Assembly: GCA_037903355.1 (NCBI GenBank)
Contig: JBAJFE010000039.1
Span: forward strand, 558,001-622,000
Reading direction: 5' to 3'
Source of the DNA: Trichuris trichiura
Lineage: Eukaryota; Nematoda; Enoplea; Trichinellida; Trichuridae
DNA length: 64,000 nucleotides
The position numbers and the translations under genes were made by a program. Below the pieces are notes generated by a model. That model saw only the letters and a program-made list of their open reading frames with translations. It ran no database searches and had not been told where the DNA came from. Positions within the stretch are counted from its first letter, which is position 1. Each line of letters starts with the position of its first letter. Of this stretch, positions 34,601 through 47,800 are shown piece by piece.

Positions 34601-37600
34601 AGAAGAACTGATGAACGCAGTGAATGTATTCACGCTGTCTGTATTTGATGAAGCTTCCAAAACTTCTCAGCGCGACGAGAACACTGGACCCTTCAGCGAC
34701 AACGCTTCGGTAGTCCCAGGGTTTCTATATCATGGGGTGTCGCTGCCTTTAGTTGTATTACCGACCTATAAGATACCAAAGTCAAAATAGTAAGCCTGCC
34801 TTAAGCTGCGCCATTTATGCAGTTTAACTTGATTGCAGCATGGACCTTGTGGAAAAGGGAGAACCGCCTATTGTTCCTTTTGGGTATTTCTTAACTGTTG
34901 CCTACGATATTACTTGCGCAACGGTGAAATCTCTTGAACGTATTTCCGCGGAGACGAAACAGGATTTGGGTAACCTTTTAGACGTATTACCTTCCTATTT
35001 TTAAATATTCATTTCAGTCTTGCTCAAGCGTATGTTGGATGCTTGTTGGAAAGCGGTTTTGTCCTCGGTGAACGTAATGTTGGAGGCGAGCAACAACGAG
35101 CAGATCGCGGAGACTTTGTTGAAATTACAAACTTCCATGCTTTCCTTGGCTTGCAAAGCTGGTAATGACGAGATGCGTTCCACGTGCATCTCCTTCATCT
35201 GTCAGGCAGTTGTGCCTGCAGAATCAAACCAGACGCCGGCAGCCGTCCTTCCACCTTTCCCAACTACCGTAACCGCGAAGTGTTTTCAGGTACTTTCCGA
35301 AATGAACTGATTTACATTTTAGCTTGCGCCAAAAAATCTGCAGGCAGGCAGGGCGTTGCTCTCAGTTGTCTTTAATTACGGGCCCTTTTTTGGCAATTCC
35401 TGGTTTTCAGTCTTTCAAACTTTGCAGGTTATTTTTTTGCTCATTGTAACGTCATGCATTTGTGACGTTTTCCTGTTTGAAGCGTTTTCTTTCCGCTTTG
35501 CGCTTAAAGCCGATGATCACCGATAGCGATACGGTGTCGATTGTTCACGACCTGTCGCCTGGGCAGTCGGCAACGTTTCCGGCATCCTTTGTTTCCGAGA
35601 TACCTTCGGTTGTACAAATGCTGTCCGACGTAACTGCGCGCAGCAGGTTTGCCTATTTTGCTAAACGGGCAAAACAGATAAGCTTTTTTGTTAAAGCACT
35701 TACAGCGAGCAATGCTTGCTAGTCGTTTTGCAAGCTTTGTGCGACCTTAGCAAAGAGACGCTGCAATCCGCCGCTTCGGTGAACAAGGATGTTCAATTTT
35801 TTGCCATCTGGCAGCTGGTTGAGCTAACTGTTCTCAATTTGCGTAGGTTGGACTCCTTTTGGCAGTTAGTGTCACCAGTAGTCTTGGGGGTAAGTATTCT
35901 TTAAACAAAACTGTTTATTTTTCTTGTTGCGAGAGTGTTCATTAATATTTTCAGTTGTGCAGTCACTGCAGCAGCAGTTTACGTGCTTGGGGTTCATTCG
36001 CGTTCAGCCGTATCTTGAGGACCGCTGTCGGAATGGATGGAATATTGGATGACGCGGTAACGAAGTTTTTGCCCGCTTTTCAGCTTCTTAATGGTTTATG
36101 GATCACTAAACTTATCAGGTGGCTCATGTGACGTCATAGATGAATATATATATATATATAAATTTTTCAAAAATATGTCTGCGCATATTGATTTTCATAG
36201 TAAGTCTTTGACACAACTTTTTATTTGCCCATTTTTTATTGTTTTGAAATTGAACCAAACATCCTACCATCGAATAAATGGCACTTATTGAATGAACTTC
36301 AGAGAACGATCTGTTGTGGAGCTTTCAGAGCCTCGTCCGGTTTTACCGATGGCATAGCTATCACCATCACTGAGAGCGGGTTTTAACAGATCGTCTGTTA
36401 ATTGATAGGCTTAGCGATCGAGCCATTCAGAAATCATTTGTTAAGCTAGCTTTGCCCCTAAGTATCGATTTTATTTGTTCACCAATTGTTTGGATATTTA
36501 AGGTTCTCAGAAAGTCCATTATGAAATTGCTGTCTGACTTAACTGACGTCCCCTACGAAGAAGTGCATATGAAGCAATTGGACTGCGTCCTTTACCTTTT
36601 GCGTACAAAAGATCGGTCGATTCATTCTGAACTGTGGCCATCAATTTTTAAAATAATAGGCAGTTCTACTAGTAGCAGTCATTCTGTCGAGTATGTACAG
36701 GTTTGTACGCGTAGCTATAAGCTGCAGTCATTTGGAATTTGTAGCACTAACGAGAGCAGTGTACGCCTAGCTTTCCAGGCGCTGAAGCTTGTTGGCGCCG
36801 ACTTTTTATCCCAATTGGACGGTGCCTGTTTGCAACAGTTCATGTTGACCGATGCTCAATTTGGCTCTCAAATTAAGGATCTGAACATTAGTCTCAGCGC
36901 GGTGGGAAATTTGGTATGTTCGAGTTCAAAGGTACATTTGGTCTTCCAGTGAAATTGGGTTTGCAGTGGACCGTTGGCGACTTCCTGTATCGCAATCCTC
37001 CTAGCAGGACAAGCAAGTCGGGAGTAAACAATGGAACTTCCGTTGACCAGTTGCTCCTTTGCCTTTATCATTGCCTCAGCAATTTATGCATTGACCCTCG
37101 ACCGCCGGTACGAAAAAGTGCCTGTCAAACGTTGCTAAGTACGGTGATGTCTCACGGAGTTCTCCTTCAAGCATCAAGCTGGCGAAATGTCTTTTGGGAG
37201 GTGAGCAAGCGTGCGAAGTTTTTTTAATTACGTCATTGAAAGTTTCAAATTGGTCAAGGTACTTTTTCCGCTGCTTCACAAGGTGATGCATCACTGCTTT
37301 TCTGCATCAACTACCAAACTAACTGCCACCGGCAGCGATGGTGACGAAATGCTGATGCACCATAGTCGTGATACGGAGAGCAAACAATGGGCAGAAACGT
37401 GTGTCCTTACGGTTCTGGGAGTAGTCAAGGTGCTATGTAGTAAAGCCGCTTTGCTGAACGATCTGAGCCAGAGTAAGCTACTTTGTCCAGTCCAGCCGGC
37501 CGGTAATCCGCTTTTGTTGAAGCTGATTTTATGCTGGCTTTTTGCATGCAAATTTGTTTCGTGGAAGAGCTTGCAAATGGGAGCAATACAGAAGTTTCCG

Positions 37601-40600
37601 TTGGCGCCTTGAAGAGTTTCCAAGATCTGCTGCAGTGCAAGGAACTATTGGAACTATGCCGAACTGTGACTCCGTTGAACAGAGATACTCAGTGTTCGGA
37701 AAAATTGATGCATATGACGATCGCTCCTTTCCGAGAAAAAATCGCGCGCTTGGCTTTCTCCTCTTCCTACGAGAATAGCTTTGGTATACTGTGGCAGGTA
37801 TAGAGTGGAATGTCGCTATGTCCTTTTCATGGAATTTTTGCATTTAAGTCTTGGCTTAGAATCTCATCTACCTCCTTAGATGACCGGCACATACTTGGTC
37901 AAAGCCTGTTGCCGAGTGCGTCTTCTGTTAGAGACAAGAACGTTGCAAATTTCGTCAACTGTCTCTTATCACTTTTTCTGTCACTTTTCCCGGAGGTATA
38001 TCGATTTGTGCTTGTCGAAGAAGTACCGTGCCTTACGAAGTTTATGCGGGTTGCCGTGATTATTCCTATCGTAACGGACTCTATGCCGTTTATGATTGCT
38101 AATTCCCCGGAGCTGTCAGTCACTCATCAAGCAGTTCTTCATTGTTTGGATATTTTCTTTTGCGTAATTAATTTTTTATTATCCCTTATCCGCTACTTAT
38201 GCGAATCCTGTAGAAAGTTGCAAGGAAAGTTGAATATCTTCGGCCGGCATTGCCTTTGGTGTTTGACGTGCTGCTTGAATTTTTTGAATTCGCCTACAAA
38301 CCTCCCGAGTGTTGCAATGCTGCACCGACGTGTCCGAAAAGTGGAGCGAAAGGGACCCCAAGAACGGTAGCAAACTTTTTCTGGCCTCGTTGGTAGGAAA
38401 AGTCAGGTTTGCACATTTTAGCCGTCGCTATGTGATACTCTTGCCTTATTTGCCGAACGATCTCTTGAAATGCTCGTCAACTTTTATGGGGAAACGGCAT
38501 TGTTTCCTGAAGTAGTAGAAGCTGATATTGCTCGCAAAATTTTTGAAGTAACCGCTGTCAGCTGTTCATGCGATTCTTTCGCTCATTATCATTCAAAATC
38601 TTATAGCGTTTGGCAGTCCCATTGAAACTGAAGCGGCAATGCTCATCAAAGAACATGTGGAAATGTTGCGTAACTGCATTCCTATCGGTTGCGAGAGTAA
38701 CGTTGGCTGCCTGCAGAGAGAAGCCTAAAGGTGAACCTCTTAAGCATTTGCGCAAGAGTTGACACGCTGATTTTTGCGTTTAGATTCTCATCTTGAGACG
38801 TCATGGCCTGAGGTGCTTCAGTGTATTGACAACTTTTTGTTTACAAAAAATGAAAGGTACATGTTGCATTTTGGACAGTTTTATATCTAGCTTTCAATGG
38901 TCTCTTTTAGCAGAAGCCTTAGTTTGCCTCTCTACGATGAAAAGCAACGGCTCGAATTGATGGAATGTGAGGTAATAGAGCCCTATGCCCTCATACGTAG
39001 AAATTAATGAATTGCGAAATGCAGGTAGTCGACCTCATCCGATGCGAAATACTCCCATCGGCAAAGTATCTTCCTGCTGACTTTGTAAGCGCCATCATGG
39101 ATCTGTTGTACAGAGGATGCATTGATGGCCATGATTTGACAGGCTACTCAGGCAATGGTGAGACTTGCTATACTGTGTTAAATATTGGTAGAACGTTTCC
39201 CCATAATTCGACCCTTTGTTTAATATCCTATCTATGAATTGGGTGCTCCTTTAAAGTTTTATGCATTATGACTTGCAGTGCGTAATGTTCATTCATTCCT
39301 GTTTTCGGTAGGGCTATTTCGTAGGACTCGAAACGGGTTTTTAGTTCGGAATTCCTTTTATCCCTCGTAGCGATTGGCAACTCATGATAAAAGTAATTGT
39401 TGAATGTTCAGAGCTTTCGGGATTGCTCATGTCTTAACCGGCTAACTGCAGAAAGTGTCGATATAGCGATGGGAATAGTTTGCACTTTCCACAGTTCTCC
39501 GCCAGGGGCAATATAGGAAGAGTCTCAGAAGCTGTACGCGTTAAAGACTTCTTTTCTTGTCGAGTCTGAATGGCAGTTTTCCAAAAAATTCGCTATTCTT
39601 CTTCGTAGTTCAATGTAATACGTTGCTTCAAGAAATCCAGTATACTTACTGCGTTTGTACCATTTCCTAAACGCTCGTCGCAATTATAAAGCCTTTAAGT
39701 TGATTAATAAATGTACTGTAATGATTTTCGAAAACATTTTTACTTTTTCGACTACCGTTTTAAAGTAAGTTTTTATCCGTAACTTTCGCGATTGGTTTTG
39801 TCCCTTCGTCAGTGAAGAAGAAAAAAGTTAATGTAACACTGTATGGCATCAAAGCTTGAACGCTTTTTGATCGAGTTCACCACTATTGGTTACTGCATGA
39901 TAATGTTTCAAAGTTTGTTAAAGCAAAACCCTTTTTGCAACATTTTTACTCAAAATCTGTGTCCTACCATCCTTCATTTAAGAAAGCGTGTGTTAGCAGG
40001 GAATACTGCAGGCTACGAATGCTCATTGCCAATTTTTTTGTTTTATCTAAATTTTTCCAGAGTTATTGTAGGTGCTCCATTTGGGCCTTTGACCCCTAAT
40101 CACTCACTCTTCCGGAAAACGTCTTTTATTAACACAAAATTTAGTACTTTGAACGCGCAGAACTTTGTAACATCATTTAATGCTTTAGGCGATGCAGGTT
40201 ATCAGACCGGAGTCGGATTGTGACCTGAAAGTACTGCTCTGATAATTTGAATCGCTTAAACGGGTTTTGTTACGAAAAAATCTATCCTATCTTCTAAAGC
40301 TTTGGAAATAAAAATTTTTAAAGGGCTTTATAGCACTTTTTCTTCCTACTTTGTCCTAAAAGTTTTTCACAAGTCGACAGAGTAATTTTTAGCATTTTGA
40401 ACTGCGTTATTTTTTAAATTGAAACTAATTTGAACACCCGACTACTTAAATTCGGAAAGAAGAACAACAGACTTACAGAATGGTTAGATGATGTTCAAGT
40501 TGTAAGTTATTTGTCTTTAAAAAGCGATATTTTTATTTTGCTAACGCGCTAAGCCTGAACTGTTGCTATTTGTTAAGTTTAGTAATTCAATATTACAAAA

Positions 40601-41841
40601 TGATTTGACATGCGACTGTTGCAACGATTTCCTTACGCGGTTCACCCTTATTGTCGCCTCGATTGCAATCGTTCTTTAATTTATCCGCGCTCCTAAACGG
40701 TTTATGCGCCTAAAAAGTATCCGTGATCGTGCCGCTGAAGCGTGCTTCAGTAAACACAGCTAACAATTCTTTTTTTTTAAAGTTTGGTATTTCGTTATAC
40801 TCACACTGCTTAGATCGACGTTAGCTAGTGTGTTTCTCAGCTTGTTTGCATGGAATGACGCTTAAAATATTCAAAGACTAAGGTAAAATTTCGTTTTTCT
40901 GAATTTATCGTTATTTTGACTAACCATTAAATACAGTTCACATAACTAAGTCTATACTTTATCCTAACACCGTTTACGGTTTCACTTTTAGTTGCCTTGA
41001 AGTGGATACCGCATTCATTGCACGTTAAGCGTTATATAGATGCCAAAAATTGGCTTGAATTTTAATCCTCATCGTTTGCGCGAACTGAAACGGGGAGATA
41101 GCATTGCTAGCATTATTGAATGGAATCTCTAACCCGCAAAAGACGGATTTTTGATTTTTTAAAAAATGCGAAGCTTTGCAAGTCGATAACGAAAGCGTTG
41201 ATCTTTCTTTAATATCAAGGCGACTCAGCGATGCGGGAAGACATGTTAATTTCGCATTCGAATAATACGGTGAACTTGAGCTGACGACAGTGACCATCCT
41301 TGTTGCAGGCCTGGACGAACGCAAAAATTTGGAACTGTCGAATGCCTGTTTCAAGACGCTTCTGCAGGCATCAGTGGGTAAACCTGATCTGGTCGAACAG
41401 TGCAAAAAGTCAGAGATCAACGAAGGGCCTACGGAAGGCCCGGCCGCTTTGAAAGCGCTAATGAAACGATGTCGCGAAGTAGTCGCTAACTATCCGACCG
41501 ACGAACGTCTTGCCGCAGGGCAACCATTGCCTAACTACCGCACTGCTGAGCTGGTGCAAGTTTTCAGCACAATTGTTACCATGGTTGAAACGTTGTGAGT
41601 ACACTGTTTTTGGCGTATTGGAATGGTAGCCAGTGTCGACCGCTTTACTTTCAGACGCCAACAGGACGAGTGCATTTACGTTAGGAACATGCTGGAACAG
41701 CTTAGCGAAATCTATCCCCTTCTGGTCGACTGCGTAAAGTGCAAAACGGAAGAGGTGAAGAGGGCGCTGGTGCCGTGCTTAAAGGCTTTCCACATATTCA
41801 TTAAGCCTATGGCGGCTCAACCCGCAGACGGTCATTTGTAA
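31657..41841 (+). CDS. mon-2: MON2 homologue, Golgi/endosome ARF-GEF-related scaffold
   Basis: Large peripheral protein related to BIG/GBF exchange factors, working with Dopey and phospholipid flippase in endosome-Golgi retrieval. Exons: 31657-31773, 31835-31910, 31964-32223, 32277-32400, 32454-32548, 33975-34100, 34155-34504, 34553-34789, 34839-34969, 35018-35268, 35323-35427, 35483-35646, 35706-35889, 35955-36056, 36503-36690, 36745-36913, 36967-37200, 37259-37472, 37523-37797, 37849-38163, 38214-38366, 38422-38547, 38607-38730, 38784-38856, 38911-38971, 39025-39157, 41309-41594, 41655-41841; about 1619 aa (human about 1717). Recognised blocks in order: ELKVLQTVALLVSAN, ATVRQLVSQVFERA, WLLGIVEMTRTLGLDLIELL, VEKPYFPI, TECEIFLSLLIKFLDSDK, LCIDPRPPVRKSACQTL, MHHSRDTESKQWAETCVL, LFAERSLEML, then the final RTAELV to YPLLVDC helix. 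No Sec7 domain, as expected. Introns 5 (1.4 kb) and 26 (2.15 kb) are unusually long. Confidence 0.95.
32858..33086. repeat. Near-perfect 229-bp palindrome in MON2 intron 5
   Basis: Left arm 32858-32969 and right arm 32975-33086 are 112 bp each and reverse complementary with one visible mismatch (ACGACC against ACGATC), around a 5-base centre. The 15-base word CTCGAATGCTTTGTT occurs at 32804-32818 and again at 33086-33100, bracketing the palindrome plus 39 bp of left flank like a target-site duplication. It may be a foldback insertion or an inverted-copy assembly/cloning artefact. Confidence 0.9.
39158..41308 (+). other. 2.15-kb intron 26 of MON2
   Basis: Separates the exon ending in GYSGNG from the one starting LDERKNLEL. 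It is AT-rich, with no protein motif or clear repeat recognised on either strand. Open frames at 39843-40223 (+) and 41025-41420 (-) show no conservation that I can identify. Confidence 0.6.
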
Positions 41842-41886
41842 AGTTTTGAATTTGTCTATTAAAGAACCGTGGTGAGAGCCGCAGAG
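41842..41886. terminator. 45-bp gap between convergent MON2 and TRPM stop codons
   Basis: The two stop codons are 45 bp apart. The only poly(A)-like word is ATTAAA at about 41859 on the plus strand. Since processing must occur downstream of each stop, the 3' UTRs are expected to run into the opposite gene's last exon. Confidence 0.55.
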
Positions 41887-44800
41887 TTACAAATTGGTGT
41901 CCTCGAGGTCTGCATCGGTCGCTGTGTCCAGTTCATTCATTGTGGCCACTTTTCTCAGGCGACGACCTGCTGGACGATCGGATGTTTGCTTTAGCAGTTT
42001 TTGAAAGGAACTTCGACGTACAGGCGAGCTGTGCTCACTTTCCGTAAGGTTTTCAATGTCACTGTTCATCATCGCCTCGTTAAAAAAATAGCTGGTGTTT
42101 CGAGAAAGCGAGGGCGATGTAGTCACTGAAGCTCTTCTGACATCACTACTACGCGGCGTAAACCCAGCGGTCAAAATTTCCTTGGAGGATGCGCCTGAGC
42201 TTGTTTCCATCGAAGCTGCGTGAAGCACAATGCTTGGACAGACTCGTTTCAGGCACTTTTCCAATGAGCTCACTCGACGCAGAAGGTGATCGAAGTGAGC
42301 TTGCATTTTGCCTAAGCGAAGGCAAACTTCGTTCATCCTAAAATATTCTCTACCGTAATGGATTGCCAACTGACAAAACCATTTACTTTCGCGCCAATTG
42401 TTGCGCACTGGTTGACGGTGAATCCTTTTCGTCCGCCTGCTTCTTTTCCAGCAAATCGTCAAGGCATTGGTTTTCAAAGTCGTGCAAGCGCGCCTCGTCC
42501 GATTCGCTTAGGAAGAGTTCTGAAAGCGTTAACAATTGTCATAATCAATATTTCTTTTAAAAATTGCGTAGCACGCAAGTGGCGTCAGTCTGCTTGAAAG
42601 CTTACTTAAAGACAGGTCTGTTCGTTTCACTTTGTTGCAGCGACAAAGCCGGCGACAACAATATCTACCCAGCTGGAACAAATGGACAACAAGTACAAAT
42701 GGTGGCGGTAAAAATGATTGCTGTTCGTAATCCATGACTTGCTCGAACTTTTGATATTTCCATATTAGGTTTGAATGGGCGCTGATTGTGACGAAGACGA
42801 AACTGGAAGAAGAAAAGCAATGCGGTTACTTTTTGTAAATGCCGAAACAGCAATAAGAAGCCGATTGCTCACTTGAAGGCGGCTATCATCATATTCAAGA
42901 AAACAATGATGGACAACAGCAAGTAGACAGTCATAAAAAGCGGTGACAACCAATAGAAGTAGACACAGTTTGTATCGTTATCTCCGCAAGTGTCTATTTC
43001 GCCAGCGTAGACTTCGCCGTAAAGCATAAAGTACGGTTTGTAGACTATGTTGCGCACTAGTTCCCATTCCCAGCTTTCGTTGGGATATGTAATCGCTTGT
43101 CGGAAGACACCGAAGGAGATGAGCAAAACGAACAGAATTATGCAAAGGAGCACCATTTTGGATACCTCAAATTCAAAAATGGTCAGCGATTTTTTGAAAT
43201 GGCTTTTCGCTCACCATCTTGCCATAAATGGTGATGTAAGGCCCCAGTCTTGAACTGACCGTCATTACGTGCAACAAGCGCATGTACCAAAACATGATGT
43301 TCACTTTAAGAATTACTCGACCTAGTTCCAACGTTTGCGGTCCAAGGCGCAAACCGAAGCCTATGAAGTAGCTTAAGGAACCCCAAAAGCTGGCCCAGTC
43401 CCAACGATGTCGGCTGAAAACCTTAATCTTTGTTCGCAAGTCTTTGGCATCCATCATCAAGCACTGGAAAAAAGATACGTCCAGACAAAAGTCCGGTAAT
43501 CATTGTTTATACCTTTCGAATCAAGTCGGCGAAAAAACCCAGTACAAAGGCGAAGACATAATACTCAGCCCAGTAGGGTTCCGGAGTAGCTTTTACAAGC
43601 ACAATGTAGGTGAAACAAGTAAGGAAGAAGAGATAGCTCAGCTGAAGGATGAACAGGTAAACTGGCGTTAGCTGAAGCACGGAAATGGAGCACTTGCCGT
43701 CCATGACCAAAAAGCTGCTATTGGAGCGGCGTAGAACTCGCGAATCTTCTTCTGGACGCTGAGATCCTGCCGACTATAAGAAGGAATGTGAAAAGAAATT
43801 TACAGGACAACAGAGCATGGTAGCTTACTTAAGTTTGGCCATTTGAAAAGAATACAAAGCCGAACTGCGTGGAGAAGCGTTATGCGGTGACCATTGGCTG
43901 TCGATGACTGAAGCGGGATTTCCTAGATCTATGCTCATCCGGTGAAAATATCCGTTGCTCAGCGCTAAGCCACATTTCTTCCTTGTCATCTCATTCGGCT
44001 GCAACAGCCTTGGAAATGCTGATACAAATGTGCTAGGCCTATTATTACCGAAGCCGCTTCCGACTGATTGGATGGCACATACTGCGAAATCTTTCTGTGG
44101 CGTCTTATCCGCTTTGGCTGTGCTCCATTTTTGAAATCGACCGCTGTTGCTCGTTCGTCATCGTTGGCAGTCGGAGCAATTTTCAGTTCGCTGTCGCTTT
44201 CCGTGCTTGATGACTCAGAAGCGAACGACCATTCGTCCGGATCACAATGCTCTATTGGAAGCCCAAAGGTGAGCATGCATGTTTTTTTTCAACTTTTAAT
44301 ATTTACCTTGAAATTCCGCGGCCGTCTGAGCTTGAAGGAGTAGCTGTTCCTTTGTTTTGAACGGCAAAGTAAAAATGACCGGCGGTAGCAGCACGCCCAG
44401 TAGCACCTTCAAGTTGACGTTCTTGCGGATACCCAAACCGCCCATCCAAAGGTCGGCCAGCAGAACTTGGCAAGACGGATGGGCGATGAATTCTTTATTG
44501 TTGCCCAGGGCAGCTAGCGAAATGCAATTCTTCTTGCCCCAATTTTTTAATTCGTACGTCAGAACTTGCATAGTGAAGAAGTCGTCCGTCTTGTAGCATT
44601 GTTCCAAGAGTTCGTTTGATCTCTTTCGAAATTCCCTGCGCAAAACGTAGAAATTGATAAATCGCCTTTTCCCCGTAGTAATAGCTGGCAAACCATAAAT
44701 GGAATCAGCCTTAAACTTTCCAACGGCTTTTACCTTGCCTGTAAGGCCGCCGTTTCACGGTTTCGTAATATGTGAGTTTTTATTCCAGTGATTCTTTTGC

Positions 44801-47800
44801 GTATATAAAACCGGTCAGTCGTATGCTCAATTAAAGACAAGATTCCGTAACAGATGCAAATGTATTCATGCTTGTTTACAGAAAAGACCCATACGTTTAA
44901 TATTGAATTCGGATTAACACTGTTTTTTCCTCAGCGTCTACGTCAATGATATGCAGGTTAGAACAGCAAGGTCTGGAATGTTATTAGTATAAAGAAAGAA
45001 ATTACGCTATTCAAAAGAACTGTGGAAGACCTATTCTAGTTTGTTGGTCCGATATCCCTATGATTTATGACAGACGCTGACAAGTGAATCCCGAAAATTA
45101 CTTGCAATATTTTGACATTAAATGAACAAGCAGATGTAATTGTTTTTATGTTTGTATGAAATTTACGGGCACAAGCCCCTAGCAAATGCAAGTATTTAAC
45201 GACGTAGCTGGCTTTAGGGACAACCCGCTTTCCATCTTCATTGTTTTCCATAAAGACCAGCCGACTACGGTAGAGCGATAACTCCTTAAGCAATTTAAGG
45301 AGAGGGGTCATCTTTTGCTGCTTGTATTGGGCCTTAGTCTCTGGTAGCCGTTAAAAGATTACGAAGCCTTCAGTTTTAAATCGGTTTAGCCATACTTGGG
45401 ATGTGGTTTGCCTCTAAAGCTGGCTTCGTTATTAGAAATTTGAACATTTAATCAATGGGCCGTTTTTCCGCAAAAGGAAAGGAAAAAGTCAGATGATACG
45501 AAAAAGTGAACGGCTAAGGGCTTTCCCTTATTTGTTGCAACAAAAATGGTTGTGTAATACAGAATATTCCACTTCTCACTTTGTTTTCTTAAAAGCATTA
45601 CAACGTATTGGTTACTTTAGAAACAAAGCCTTGCAGACTGCTAATTCTTATTTTATAACTCTAATAAAGCCTTACCATGAGCTGCTTTCGAAACTGAGTA
45701 TAGCTTTGTTCAGGCCAACGTCATCTCACTGCTAATGGTTTGCTGAAGTCGACAGGATTGCAAATTTCCAGAACACAGGTTGCGTATATATGCTCAATTT
45801 TGTAACTCGCTGAACTTGAGGAAAACTTTCCAAAAATGGAAACGAAACTGAGGGGCGTTTTATACATGCGATAGTTCAAAAGATCACTAAAGGTCACGTA
45901 TAAAAGTCAAAGTACTCAGAGGATCCCTGCGAAAAGGATAGTCCTTCAAGTTTGGTTAAGAATGACCGAGTGCTGTTGTCATCTCCGCAATTGAAGAAAA
46001 CGGAGGGCTGAGGTGCTTAAATAAATCACAAATTGCCTTCCTTGCTGCAGACTGGATCAATATGGTCATTTTTATAGTAAAGTGTTGAGAACGCCGTTCC
46101 CTTCTTTCAAAAAGCTAAGAAACGTATTTTTAAGATGAAATATGGTTTAACTAACCTGAGTTTCTTTCTTCCGTACCGTAACGCATTAAATTTTTTACAA
46201 CTGACTCGGAGAAGTTCGTTTTGAAGATACTTAATGCCAAGACGCAACGAACTTCCAACTTACGATAAAGATGTCCGATAAAAAGGTTGAGATGAACACA
46301 GTTGACTCGTCTGTAAACAACACTGTAGGTGCGTGCATCCGCGGCATCGCACTGTCGCTTTTCCCAGTCACCGCGCGCTAGGCGGCTACAGATTTAAATT
46401 ATGGCGATAATGGAAATTAAGTCGTTCCGAAAAATGAACTTCAGCTTTTTAGTCAATATTAACTGGCCAACTTGTCAAATGCCTCTTAAGGCAAAGATAC
46501 GATTATTGATTGATCGTTTCGGTCAGTTTTTTCATTGTTGAAAGTGTTGAGCTTACTCGGAATTGCTTTTTAGTCGATCGCAGATCTCCACTTCAAGGGC
46601 ATCTTCTTTCGCTTCCTTTGCCATCGATTTGAATAATTTATAGCCTACAAGAGCCTGAAATAAGATCCAAGTGTTAGGTCGAGTCAGCTCATGCGGAAAG
46701 GCATTGTTTTATTACTTTGGCCAGGGGTTCGTCCCCTTGTCGCCACATGCAGACGGCCATGTTGAGTCGGTTGGTCAAAACTGCCCACAAGAAGAGGTCG
46801 TTAAATGGATTTTCAAAAAAGTACGATCCCACTCGATCAGTGCAAATAACTAAACAAACACTCCTGAACGCGTGCCGGATTGCTCATTCTCAAGGAAAAA
46901 GCACAATCGATTACCGGTCTCTCGGCGTCGCGGGAAACGATGCTTGCCAACCTCATCGCAGCAGTACAAACCTTGAGATTTCTTGAGAAAGCCCTAAAGG
47001 CAACATTTCAATGAACAGTAAGTATTCAAAACAGGCGATGTTTACTTTCAGGCATTGCTTGTAGCGAGAGCGGAATTCCCTTCGTCGGTAGGTCGACCTA
47101 TAGCCACCGCCCATGAGCTTTTCGATTAACAGTCCGATATCCGGCAAAGAATACGTCTTCCCCTTGATACCATCCGTCATTACATCCTGCATGAGCGTGT
47201 TAAGAGTGTTTGGTGGTCCTTTGTCCTAGGAAGTTGCATAAGTCAAAGGTTATGCCCATTCGAAATTCGCAATTACCGTATTGTAAAGCTCCTCAAGGCG
47301 TTCAGGCGTCAGGAAAGCCTCTATGGCAACGCCGTTGGCCAGAAGCAGTTGGACAAAGTCTATCCTGTCGTGCATGAGCGCTTGCATCATCACTGAATCC
47401 AAAGCGCTCTCTTCCCATTCAACACCGCGTTCCAACATCTCGCGCACCATATCCTCTCGATTCCAAGCTAATAGCAAACTAAGGCGATCGACTTGAGACG
47501 AGCTGCGTCCCTGCAGGAGGGCATTCAAAATTTTACAATCCAACTGCTCTTCGGCATTTATGACGGACAAGCCGTCAAAAATTGTTAGCTGAAAGAGAAA
47601 GCGTTTCAATTGTTTCTCCTTCATCAACGTGAGCTGACCAAATGGCCATAGGCGATAACGCACTTAAGGACATTGTCCATCCATTTGGCGGCTTCTTCAG
47701 TGTTTGTCTCTAACGTTTCTTCTATTCTTTTCAACAGTTGAGATTTGAATTGTTCTTCGTTTTGTCTTAGAAAATTATTAAGACGCGTAATCGTATGGAA

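Noticed and set aside
35290..35322. 33-nt intron in MON2
   Set aside because: A GTAACC donor 21 bases upstream gives a normal 54-nt intron with the same phase and acceptor, so the ultra-short form is unnecessary.
36701..36727. 27-nt intron in MON2
   Set aside because: A stronger GTATGT donor at 36691 with acceptor ending 36744 gives a 54-nt intron and a better family match (VDTNESSVRLAFQ).
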